64,000 bases of DNA from Amphirosellinia nigrospora (Eukaryota > Ascomycota > Sordariomycetes > Xylariales > Xylariaceae). Below, one piece after another: positions 24,191 to 35,700 of this stretch. The notes beneath the pieces are model-generated. The model was not told the DNA's origin and did no database searches. It saw only the letters and a program-made list of their open reading frames with translations. Numbering within the stretch: the stretch's first letter is position 1; every line of letters begins with the position of its first letter. Location of the stretch: positions 367,501-431,500 of the forward strand of contig SCHM01000008.1 of the NCBI GenBank assembly GCA_004123355.1, written 5' to 3'. The translations under genes and the position numbers were made by a program.

Positions 24191-25676
24191 ATGCCTTCGA
24201 TCTCGACCGTGGCGGCTCTGGCCTGCCTCGGCGCTTCCGCTGTTGTCGCCCAGTCTCATCCAACTTGTTCCTTGACACAGAAGTGTCCCGAAGACTCCCC
24301 TTGTTGCTCCCGTACGTCTTCTTTGTTCCAGTTAACGTGCCCAGTTTCGGCCTACGGTCCACGACTAACATGAAACCGCGTAACTAGAATATGGGCAGTG
24401 TGGTGTCGGTGCTTACTGCCTCGGCGGCTGTGATCCCCGCATGTCTTTCTCTCTCGATGCTTGCGTGCCTGCCCCCGTCTGCGAGGATAGGACAATGGCT
24501 ATGACAGACACGAGTGGAATAGTCGACGTCAGCAAATATCTCGGCGATCCCTCCACAGCCGATTGGGTGGCGCAGGGCATTCCCCTAACCTACAACGACA
24601 ACGTTATTCTGACCATGCCGCCTCATTCGGTCGGAACCGTCCTGGCATCAACCGTTTACATGTGGTACGGCAACGTTAAAGCCAAGATGAAGACATCTAA
24701 AGATGCTGGCGTGGTGACCGCTTTCATTCTACTAAGTGACGTTAAAGATGAGATTGACTACGAATGGGTTGGCACTGAGCTTGATATCGCTCAGACCAAC
24801 TACTACTTCCAAGGTATCCCGAACTGTAAGTACGGCATTTCTACAATACATGTAATAAACCCTGACAGCCAGTAGATATGCACTCGGGCAACATAACCGG
24901 TCTTTCGGATACGAACAGCGACTGGCACGAATACGAGATCAGGTGGACCCCGGACATGATTCAGTGGTATGTGGATGGCAAGCTTGGACGTACACAGATG
25001 AAGTCGGACACGTGGAACAAGACAGCAAACCAATGGGACTTTCCCCAGACCCCTGCTCGTGTCCAGCTATCCATTTGGCCCGGAGGTGCCGATACGAACG
25101 GCAAGGGAACGATCGACTGGGCAGGTGGCCCCATCGACTGGAATAGCGATGACATCAAGAAGGACAAGTACTATTACGCCTCCGTGGGCGAAGTCAGCAT
25201 CGAGTGCTACAAGACGAACTCAGGGCCCGGCACGAACTCTGGCAAAAGCTATACGTATTCGAATTGGTTGGGCACAAACAACACTGTTGTTGATGGTGAC
25301 AAGAACACGGTTCTCAAGTCGCTCCTCGGTTCCGGCTTGGACATGGATGCCGACTACCCCAGTTCGAGCGGCACGAGTGCTCAAACATCTATGGAGGTCA
25401 TTCCTGGTTTGAGTGGCGGTGGTCCCGGTACTAACGGTCAAGCGGCTGGTAATGCGCAAGGTGGTGGCAGCAGCGGCGGGAACAGCGGCAGCGGCAGCGG
25501 TAGCGGTAGTGGTTCCTCCTCTGGTGGTGGTTCATCCAACTGCAAGACGGCTTCTCGCAAGACTGTGGCGCTAGCACCAGCGACACCCTAAGAACCAGGG
25601 TGTTCGGCAGGAACACGCCTTGGGTGCCAGTGCTTTCGCCGCACTCATCGCCGTCGCAGGCACGCTTTGGCTGTAG
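24191..25676 (+). CDS. CRH-like GH16 glucan-chitin transglycosylase, GPI-anchored
   Basis: Exons 24191..24311, 24388..24825 and 24876..25676 (introns of 76 and 50 bp) encode about 453 aa. A signal peptide (MPSISTVAALACLGASAVVA) is followed by a Cys-rich CBM18-like module (CPEDSPCCSQYGQCGVGAYC) and the GH16 domain. Its catalytic motif is DEIDYEWVG, with the two Glu residues as nucleophile and acid/base, then WHEYEIRWTPDMIQWYVDG. Family members (Crh1/Utr2/Crf1) link chitin to beta-glucan at the cell surface. The C-terminus is Gly/Ser-rich and then hydrophobic (FAALIAVAGTLWL), a GPI signal. As printed, the frame stops at 25591 after KTVALAPATP. Restoring one G near 25567 and one C near 25589 (both in short runs) joins the GPI tail and makes the spliced CDS exactly 454 codons. 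The cell-wall remodelling role is well supported. Confidence 0.92.
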
Positions 25677-27445
25677 GCAAATTTACGTAGGTTGCGAGGC
25701 TTGGAATGGGAAAGAATTCGACATTTCGCTACATATATATAACTACGATTGAACAACAACGAAAAATTGTGCTTTCGTCTTGCACCACTTAATTTATGGC
25801 ATTGGGAATGGCGTATATATACCGACGATATTGCTGAGATATGTGGATATTTATAGTTTGTCTATTAGCTACGGGATTTAATGGCACAAGGGCCGTCCGT
25901 TCCTTCGATGAATTAATAGGACATGATACATAAACGAGTGGTAAACGTGCCAGTATGAATGTCATGAGTGGATATTGTAATTAGATTCTTTCTTACAGGT
26001 CCATGTGGTGTACGCAGTCAACCAAAGGTAGTTTGTTTTGTTTGCCGCCCGAATTTACCCGCTAGTTGAAACTTTGAATGGGTATAGATGTCTGGTGAAG
26101 TTGTATTTAGTGATAGTTTTAAGGGGCGCGACATGGTTACGTTGATAATTAGGTTCATCGAAGACACAAATTGGTTGATGTATCTCTTTCCTTCACGGTA
26201 CTGAGATGTTTATTAGCCAGCCGTATGTAGGGGTTGATGCCGTGAGAGCGGCAGTGGCCAGCCATGTCTTTGTAAGCCTCTAAGTAGGCAATTATGCGCG
26301 CCAGGTATCAGTCACTTAGACCTCTCTAAACGGACGGGCCGTCGCGTTTCTTTCGTAGATTGTGGAATCGATGTTGACGTCGATGCTCATCATCGTCGTC
26401 GTTTCAGACGGAGGATCTTTACGCTCGGTAAACCATTAGTTTGGCTTGTTGTCTTGTCTCTCCAATGACAGCTCTTTAATCTGAAATCTAGGGTTCCTAG
26501 GGAATATGAAAAGAGCTGAAATTCACTTTCTCCAGAACATGCTTGAGTATTCAGCATTTACGGTCAACATAACTAGCGATAGTACCCAGGATATGGACGT
26601 AATGAGCGAGATCTGATATTGGTATCGTATCTCCTGTAATGTGAAAGCTCTATTTGAATGCGTTATGAACCAAGTTGCCTGTATTCTACCCGTCAACCGC
26701 ACTTCCTTCCCTGATCATTCTCGCGCCATTTATAGGCTTCATATGCTGCAGATTTTATTGAAATATGGATGAGCTACGAAGTTAGAGGGAGTACTAGGCG
26801 ACCGACCCTCTCCAGAGTTAGGACGCCCAACTGGCCACGAGGTGGCTATCGGCCACGATAGATCACGAGATACCAGCCTCAACGGGGGCGGCCCACAACC
26901 GGAGGCTCTGCCGAGGGGGGTACCTCGGGGCCTATATATAAATAGAGGGCAAAGGGTGACGTTGTATTGTAGAGAGAATTATTTAACACAAGATTTTGTC
27001 ACAGACGTACAAAAGCTCCCGTTTGTAAGTCACGAGCACTATGTTTAAAAGTGCTATTGACTTATGGTAAGCGAGTTCGAGGGGATCCGGTAATGAATTT
27101 CTCAAGCTTCACTTTGTCTACCTAGGTAGCTCAGGTAAAACCTTGCAAATGGATGCGGTGGTTGGTGGTACTACGAGCATGAGAAAACCTAATTTATGTG
27201 TTACGGTAAATGGAGAAAGACTTTAAGGTTTGCTCGGCATCATAGAAGTTCAGCCTCCCGCCACCTTATGTATCGATTCAACACCACTTTCTCAACACAA
27301 CACGCACACACATGCCTCCATCGTCTAGCTTGCATCAAGGGAGCGATATAATCACGATCCGACTCTCTTCCAAATCGCCTACAGCTATAAAAAGTCGTCT
27401 TTATCTGCCGGAATTACGTTATCAACCGGAGAACATTACGGGATC
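25677..27445. other. Intergenic region with a GC-rich TATA-containing block
   Basis: No supported CDS. Most is AT-rich. A GC-richer island (about 26800-26940) ends in a strong TATA-like sequence (CTATATATAAATAGAG near 26932-26947). The palindrome CTACCTAGGTAG lies at 27118-27129. The last 150 bp should contain the promoter of the gene at 27446. Confidence 0.45.
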
Positions 27446-27972
27446 ATGACGGAATCCAAACCGGCACCATCGAAGCCAAGGCCGATTTTTATTTATGGAA
27501 CCCTATGTGCCTTGCCTCTCCTTGCATGGGCATTAACAGGAGACGCATCGAACATCACCGCCGTATCTAAGCTTGTACGACCGGCAAAGATCTACGGCTA
27601 TGCGCGGTTTTCGCTGATAAATCGCGACTACCGGCACTTGTTAAGAATGAACCACAGTCGTCGGTGGATGGTTATTTGCTTATACTAGAAACGACTTCTC
27701 AACGGAAGAAGTTGGACGATTTTGAAGGCGAAGCATACAAAATGGAACCCGTGGCCGTCACGGTTTTCGATGCCGATGGGAACAACCAAATAATTGAAGC
27801 TGATGTCTATCTCTGGGCTGGCGATGCGGACGCGTTGACAGGTAGTCCGTGGGAACTAAAACGTTTCGAAGACGAAAGGTTGGGGGATTGGCTGGACCTG
27901 TTTGAGGGGATGGAGCTTGTTGGGGAAAGTGAAGAATGTACTGCTATCCATCAGCCAGGAGTATGGGAATGA
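27446..27972 (+). CDS. AIG2-like / gamma-glutamylcyclotransferase-fold protein
   Basis: A single-exon gene of about 175 aa once one missing base is allowed. The N-terminus carries the signature FIYGTLCALPLLAWALTG; YGTL is the substrate-loop motif of the GGCT/AIG2 family. The conserved acidic region follows as LDDFEGEAYKMEPV, where the Glu of FEGE is the usual catalytic position. In the printed sequence the frame breaks at about 27631 (CTACCGGCAC): one extra C restores DYPALVKNEPQSSVDGYLL and gives exactly 176 codons. Family members act on gamma-glutamyl amines or peptides in glutathione turnover, but most fungal AIG2-like proteins are uncharacterised. Cytosolic; no signal peptide or membrane segment. 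Confidence 0.88.
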
Positions 27973-29420
27973 ACTTTTGAGAAGCTAATAATTCTATCGG
28001 GAAAGAAAGATGGCAGCGCACATTGGTATAATTATGTGCCTGCTCAATATGGTAATCATCACACGAACGTGGGTGATGACGACAGTCTGCTATTATACAC
28101 TTTGGTCGCACCGCAGTACGATAATTATACGAAGAACCTATAGGCCGCATCTAACAGAACCGCCATAACTATATGGCTATAAGTGCTGCATGCCAGAGTC
28201 TTGTCGAAGCTAGACAATTTGGGCATTAGATTCTTCTACAATGGGGCGTATTAGGAATTGGGGAAGACGGCATTGGTCATTGTGCTTTTGCTACAGCTCC
28301 TTATCATCATGTCCAAAAGGCGCAAGAGGGCATTTTATACCAACGACGAGAATAACCTAGCAATAGAGTAAGACCTCTATACTTTCGTAATTCTAACTGC
28401 TTGTTAACTTAATGGCCTTGCCCAATCCCTCAAAGCGAATTAATTAATACTTCATTATTGCTCCTATAAGACTGGCCTATTCTTGCTTGATAGATTGGAA
28501 CGTCCTGAAATCGTAATGCGAGGATGCCGCCACAGTTCTCGCACACTTCGGACACTCAGGCAGCAATGAGTATTTAGGATTTTTGTTGGGGGTCGTAGGT
28601 GTGGTGGGCGCTCAAGGTTGGTTTGCCTAGTTGCGTTGCTTAGGTACCTGTTATGCGAGTTATATTCGGCACGCCAAGGCATCGTATAGAACTACACATA
28701 TTCAAATGTTCGTTCGTTTCGTTTAAAATTCAAAAGGGTCACAGAGGTTAGGCAAATATGCCGGTCCGAATAATGTTCATTTAATATATTTGAACTGGAG
28801 TTACTAACTAAATTGACGTCTAGAAAAAGGAAGAAGATGATAACTCTGCTACATGGCTTGGGGCTTGTTCAAGAAGCCAGTAAAAGTTTGGTCTTGAATG
28901 TTAAGTGTTTGATTATGCAAATAAGAGCGCCTATCTTTGGCATGTGCTTAGTTGTCGAAATAGCCAAATGAGCGTTGCCGTTGACGTGGAAAGGAAATAT
29001 TGGACCGTATATCCGCGCTTCCCACCTTAAGAAGTTCCTGCCAATAGTTCGCATAGCACCATCAGCACTAGCAAACATATTCTACCACCCAACTGTTTAC
29101 ATGAAGATTTCGGTGCTATTGTCGTGGGCAGCTGGTGGGGGGAAAGCAGTCGCAGCCTCGACGTCACTGTGGAATATCAGGTAAGCAATTGATTATATCT
29201 CAAAGTTATTAGTTTATGGAAACAGCGCGCTTAAAGTCTCATAGAAGCCGTTTTTTTTTCTTTCGGAAAGAGAGAGAGAGAACAATGCGTACTGGAATGC
29301 CTTTGCTAAGTCTGCCGTACTAATAGGAAGCGAGGATTTTTTCCAACCAATGGAATCGGGTAGCCGCTCATTTGCTATGATATAAACTCGTTAGTGAATG
29401 TGTATTGGGCAACACATGGG
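27973..29420. other. Intergenic region, no supported gene
   Basis: 1.45 kb of AT-rich DNA with short, unrecognisable ORFs and a short GA microsatellite near 29268-29281. It contains the 3' sides of the flanking genes (plus-strand GGCT-like, minus-strand peroxygenase), which are convergent. Confidence 0.5.
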
Positions 29421-30136
29421 TTAAAATCTCTTTGGGGGGGCTCTCTTACTAAAGAAGTAATCGGCGAATTTCTTGGGGCATGTTTGTGTGGTCTTGTCGC
29501 CAATAACAGTGAGGATCAAAGCCTGTTCTCCGACACTGAAAAAATAACCTAATTCAGAGAGCTTGTACTCTGGGTTCGTGAGCATCGAGCGTGTTGCCCG
29601 CTGGGCGCGACCGTTGGCAACCATCTGGACATCTAGCACGTCACCAGTCCAATATTGCATGGTCCAGTTCCAAACAGTTTGGTTGAACCGACTCCACTGA
29701 CCAAAGTAAGCGTCCTGTCGGCTGAGACTCCCATCGTGCTCGAATAGATCGTGCCGGTTGATATGATCGAGGTTAAAGGTCGTCGCGTTGGGGCTGGGAT
29801 TCGCCAAAACACCTGCCCTGAAGAGCAATTGGCCGAAATCATGGTCTATGTTCAAGGCATCGTTCAACGCTTGTATGGTTTGGTTTTCGTTGATACCTCT
29901 ACCAGAGCGAGGCAGGTACCCGTGATTCGCCAGGGTGTTGAGCATGGGACAAACGCCTCGAGCTATCAACCACACCAGTTAGGATGTTACGCTTCATGGA
30001 CACTTCAGAGCTGGAGAAAAGTTTGTATATTTCACATACTATCGGTTGGTTCCTCTGGTTTGAAAGTGCCGTATGGGCAAGCGGATGGGCAAGCGCCTAA
30101 GGCGACGGCGGGCAGGAGAAATATCGTGAACTTCAT
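29421..30136 (-). CDS. Heme-thiolate peroxidase / short unspecific peroxygenase (Peroxidase_2 family), secreted
   Basis: Exons 30136..30040 and 29962..29421 join across a 77 bp GT-AG intron (donor GTATGT, branch CTAAC, acceptor GATAG) to give 212 aa without a frameshift. A signal peptide (MKFTIFLLPAVALGA) precedes the heme-ligand motif RGVCPMLNTLANHGYLPRSG, whose Cys is the axial thiolate. The active-site element EHDGSLSR supplies the Glu-His-Asp-Ser Mg-binding and acid-base residues of short-family peroxygenases and chloroperoxidase relatives. It is slightly shorter than many family members. These enzymes use hydrogen peroxide to oxygenate or halogenate organic substrates outside the cell or in the secretory route. 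It lies 2.6 kb from the FAS beta end of the cluster and could tailor the alkyl chain of the product, but membership of the cluster is unproven. Confidence 0.9.
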
Positions 30137-32747
30137 TCTGATGGTATAAGTTCTGATAGGGTGAAGAATTTGGAGAAGACTTATGCTCTGTTGGAAACTA
30201 TGAGAACAAAAGTGGTGATTTTCTAGAACCTTTATACTTTTGGTCCTCTCCCCACGTATCCCGTATTTGACAACGTTTTAGGTAGCAACCCACGCCCCAG
30301 ATGACGGAGAACAAGCTGAACCGTTTCTTACCTTGTGGGAGCACAAAAACGTGTGTTAGATTTGTAATGTTCTCCTATTCTCCAGTATTGCAACCGGAGG
30401 TGGAGGTAGAAAGGGGGAAGCAAACGAATGAAGTATCAACCAGCACCTGCCTAGTTCGAGTCACGATAGACACGACAAATGCCCAACCAATACGTGGTCT
30501 AGACGGAAAGTCTTATCAAGAATCCTTGCACAAATATGGCATTCAAAGTCTTGAGCCTACTTTTAAGTGTCCGAGGAAGGGGTTTGATATTGGGAGTGTT
30601 TATGTTCAAAGTTTTATCTATACCTATCGGTTTTGATCTTGTATTTCTATAGCTACCATTCGAATCTATTTTCTATTGTCGAACTCTATGTCCACATTAT
30701 AGACATCTCGCCTAAACTTCATCTTGTAAAATGTCTATTGATACAATTCCCGGGCGTCATTTTATGCAAAACCTGTACAATATAGCCCTATTCCGAGAAT
30801 TTGTTGGAACCAAGGTTTCCCCGATGACTAATTCGGTTGAGGCCAATTCTAGGCTTCATTTTATGCAGCGTTTGCACAACTAAATAAGTTTCCGAGAAGC
30901 CGTTGACTGGGTCCCTTGACGTTGCGGGGTAAGTTACCAGATTCTGGGCTGATATACTTCGCAAACCTCGTAAGCCCAATTGCTAATTGGTTAGATGACA
31001 AAAGGGCTGGATAGTATACCCTGACCAAGTTCCACTCTGTCCATGAACTCGGTTATATGAAGTAGGTATAGTAGTATATGTTGATACAAGCGTCGTGAGT
31101 TTGGGAAGTCATACTATAGCAACACCCCATTGTTAATGATCCCTGATTATTGTATCTATGGTAACAATATGTTTCAAGGCTATTATAAGGTTACGATAGA
31201 ACTCAAAACGATATACGATATCATGTAAGTGGCATTTTACATTATAATTGCTTACGTTAGCGTATCACCTGTAGTCGACTGGTTTGCTTTCATACAGGGA
31301 TACGTTTGAATAGACGCCGATTTGCCAAGATATTGGTCCGGTCCCATAACTGAAGTATTACACCCTGGCTGGGTGTTGACATGGGTAAGGCGTGGCTTCG
31401 GAAGCCAACACATGCCACAGAATCTGCATTCCCCCCATCCGCCATTCGGCAACCATGTCCGGGCCCTATCCGGGCCCTAACAGGAAAACCATCGCCGAAT
31501 ATTATACTTCTATAATATCAAGGACCCTATGCTTGGGGTACGCTATAGACACTTACTGCCACTTGAAAATCTCCAGAAAACCGTGTGGCTTGATCTTCAG
31601 AATGCTGTATAGGCAGTCACCATTTATATAATATGAAAGAAGCTCGTTTGCTTTGCATATGATAGAAACCCGCTACTCCTAGACAGCTCCAGGGTCCTCT
31701 TCCTAAGCTTTGATATCTGATATGATGCATAAAATGTCCAGTATATCTGCCTTCCGTACTTAATTAAAATAGACGAGTTAATGAAGTCTTCCAGGAGTCA
31801 GAAGAATTCAAACTACGGCAAGACACTAATAGTATTCGGACTTAGGAGGGCTTATATATTAAGGACCGTAAACATGAACGTTAGGCATCGATGGTTTCCT
31901 ATGACGACGTTGGACCAGGTCGGATTCTCGGACGTCACGTTTTGATTTATACACGTCAAACTAGCCGGATATGGAAATCCACACCTAACCTGGTCTTTTG
32001 ATAGCTAGGCGAACAATGTGGCCCTGGTGGAATCTACAGATCCGTATTATTAAACTAATAAATAAACCATAGTCATTTTTAAATTCCTTTACGTTTCTTT
32101 GGTGCTTTAGTATATGATGTAAATGACAGAAATAATAATGCACCAAAAACCAACCCAGTGTTTTGGTGCACAGGCCCTGTCCGAGAATCCGAGGAGCCGC
32201 CCTTAACACGTAATAGAACTGTGGCAGTGCATCTTGGCATGTATTCAAGATGGTATTGCCTTCGAAATTTCACAGGTCTATATTATGAAATGAGTCGGGA
32301 ATAATGCTTGAAATTGTCCCGGAGATAAGAGAAGGTTTGGTCATAATTGCTACAATGGATATCCGCGAGGTTGAATGGCAGGTAATGCCCGATCGACAAA
32401 TCTAAGTTCGGCTCTTTTTGCCGCTTAGGGCTTGGCGGTAAGTCTTACAACCTTGTCAAAACTGGTACATTATCGACGTAGTTAGCTCTGATGCGGAAGT
32501 TACCGAAAGGCAGGCATCTGTCTGTGCATGATCAAGTAAAATGTGATCAGCTGTGGCATGTATAGCTAGTATGTGGCTACAGGAGCTGGTAGTTACAATA
32601 ATGCACCCAAACCTCGTAGCCCAATATACATATTTGGTTCTCATCTCTTCGTATATTTAAAGCAACCCAAAAGCCAGGACGATGACCCCAATGCATGCCG
32701 GCCGGAATATAACGCCTGAAAACATAACCAACGCTAACACGAATGCT
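30137..32747. other. Intergenic region between peroxygenase and FAS beta
   Basis: 2.6 kb of AT-rich DNA without a supported gene. A diverged duplicated segment is visible at about 30754-30800 and 30852-30899 (both contain TCATTTTATGCA and a downstream CCGAGAA). No ORF here shows a domain. Confidence 0.5.
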
Positions 32748-35700
32748 CTAAGTCTGGCGCGCGAGACCTTCTAATATAACACTCCCCGTAGTCGTACTAG
32801 CCTCTTGTATAAAGCCCTTGTCGAGGGCAAATCGCTTCCCGACGAGGTTGGGCACGAAATTTCCCTCGAGCTGATCTAAACGGATGTCTTCAGGCTTGAC
32901 GTGTTGTAGAAAGAAGTTCCTGAAGGTAGGGATCCAAAAACGCATACGAGCTGAGTGGAAAGGCACATCGATGCCTTTTAAAAGAATTGTAGCTTTGCCC
33001 CTAGGAATCTCAACATCAAGCGGTAGGGTCTTTGACCGCACGATATGTTCCGTAATAGTAGCGCCGAAGGTAGTTGCCTGGGGTACAGAAGCAGTTAGGA
33101 ATTCCTCAATTGCCGCCGGCTGTACTCTTCGCTCTGCCACGGCATTCAATACCTCAGTGAGACAGCTGAGGTTTTGTACCTATTGTGGGGTTAGTATGAA
33201 AATTGCATTAGGGATTGGGGATTAGGGATTAGGAATTGGGGATTAGGAATTGGGGATTAGGAATTGGGGATCAGGAATTGGGGGTTAGGAATTGGGGGCT
33301 AGGAATTGAGGGTTAGGAATTGGGGGTTAGGAATTGTGAATTGGGGATTGTGGATTGGGGATTAGGAATTAGGGATTGCAGCTGATTGTCGCTTACATGA
33401 CCAGCACAGACGTATTGATCGCCTTCGACGTTGAGGTTTACGATCTCAAGTAATTCACCGCTCTCGCTGGCGATATGCTGGACTAATGCCTTCAGTGCAT
33501 TGTCATCAAAATCTGAAGAATAATGTTAGTTGAGGTTACAGAGAGAGCATTAGACGAGATCATACGTTTCCCAACCCTGCCTGGGTTGGTAGCCATCATG
33601 CTATAACCCGTTTGGCCGTTTTCATCTCGCGGGATGGCAAATTGCATCATCAATCCGCGGTAGAAAGCAGTGCTCAGCATGTCTTTGAAGTCAACAAAGG
33701 GTGCCATAGACGAGAGTGCTCCGTATTCGCCTAGGGAGTGTCCGGCAAACATGGCGCCTTTCTGTATGAGCCCCCTGGACCGCATGTGCTCAAATGTCGC
33801 CTTTTCTACCAGTATAATGGCAGGCTGAGCAAAATGCGTCGCATAGAGAAGCCCTCGGGCCTCGGAAAAGGTATACGATGTTGAGCTGCGGCTTAGGCCA
33901 GGTATGATAGGAGCGATGCGGCGCTGCCCATCTTGCGTGGGAAGCTCTGTCTTTAGATCCAAGTAATTTGACAGAATTCTCTGCCCGTCCCGCCCTCTGA
34001 AATGGAGAGTGATTTCCTTCGGATTTTCCCTGATGATTTTCAGAATGGAAAAACCTAATCAATGGTCAGCATCATGGCGAGAGTCGAAGAAAAAAGATAA
34101 CACATATGTACGAAAGGTTATAGTAAACATACCGTAAAGTTCCCTGATATGACTGTCCATCTCATCGTAAATAGACTTGGCGACAGGGCAACTGTCATAA
34201 AGAGCCATGCCCATCCCCACGGATTGACTGCCTTGTCCAGTGAAAACGTATGCGGTCGAAGGTTGGGCAATTTCGGCTTCGCCTCGGAGCACCTCCTCAT
34301 CGGACCCCTCTAGTCTAGCGACTACTTCAAATATCATTTGACCACTCTTCATCGCAACATGGGAGCTTTTCACTATGACCTTGTCACCAGGCCTAACCAT
34401 GCTTACAAAAGAGGCGTCGAATCGTCGCAGACGTTCGGCTCCCCTGGGATCACCATGTCTTCTACAACTCTCCGACAGACAGCCATGGTGTACATTGCGT
34501 ATAGGGCCGGGCAGCTCAGCCATCTCCGCGAAAATTGGCGACCCATGGATGGGGTTGCAATCACGCGACGCCTTCGCATAAAGGTGAGTGTGTGATGGCG
34601 CCAGGACGGAAACTTCCGAATCGCCATTCCACCCGGGATTCTTTAGTAGTACCTGCCATTGATGGTTTCCCCTTTGCGGCGGAGGAACTCCAAGACTGGG
34701 TTTCCATGACTTTCGGGGTGGCAAATGCTACCGAGCCTAGCTTCCGCCGACTACCATTCCAAAGCTTTTCTTCGACGATGCCTCGGATCTCGAGGTCCGC
34801 CGCAGAACTTGGGCTCGTCCACTGGCTACAGGTGCGCACCTGGAACACCAGAGTCCCAAGTAGAGGCGTTGAGGGGTTGTCGAGTTGTAGCCAACTGCGA
34901 TCGCGCAATACTGCTTCGTCGATGTTGGAGTGTATCTTGAGCTCTATTTCGGGTTCGTCTTTGTCCTGGAATGTGGTCTGGTACTGAGAAAATTTCCCTT
35001 TGATGAAGAACTTGGACGTGACTGTAGCAATATGACGGCCTTCCCGTAAGATTCTCGCATCAACCGCAATAGATTTGCCAGAGGCTTCAATTGTAATAGA
35101 TCGGATGGAAGAGTCGGACGACACCAATTCTCCCACAACCATAGGTGATGCGTCGGAGACATACTCGATGCTAATGGATTGGTGAACGAGACGCATGAGG
35201 TCGCCTTGTAGCTCATCGATCAAAAGTGGCCTCACAACAGCTTCCCATGAGGCGATCACAGCAGACTCCAGTGGAAGCACGTCTGTGGGACTAACGGGAG
35301 AGGCGCCAATGAATGCGTGAGAGACTACCGAATGCAGTGAGCTTTGTAGTTCTTGCGTAAGTTCGAACTGCCCCCGGAGAAAACATCTCTCAATCGGCCA
35401 TCCTTGCCTGGGCCTCCTGGAGCAAGCCAAAGCTGTGCGTAAAATTCTTGAATGCTCTTATCGCGATTTACTGTAACGTCAATAAGTTGGCTGGTGTGCT
35501 CATCGTACTCCCATTCGAGGACTAACGAGGCACTGCCGGATGGAACCGCCGCGTCTCTGTGAGTGACTTCTACTCGGAGCCGCCTCGAAGAGAGAGGCCC
35601 AACGAGAACGGGGACTCGTCCAGTAGCTTCTTCACGAAGGCGTGTCTCTTTTGTAACGCGGTTGAAAACTATTGAGTAGCCATGCTGGGGCGCGAAGATG

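Noticed and set aside
33207-33379. CRISPR array or internal telomere repeat
   Set aside because: The unit is 14 bp with no unique spacers, so it is not CRISPR. It is not a perfect TTAGGG array, and it lies wholly inside a spliced intron of a eukaryotic gene.
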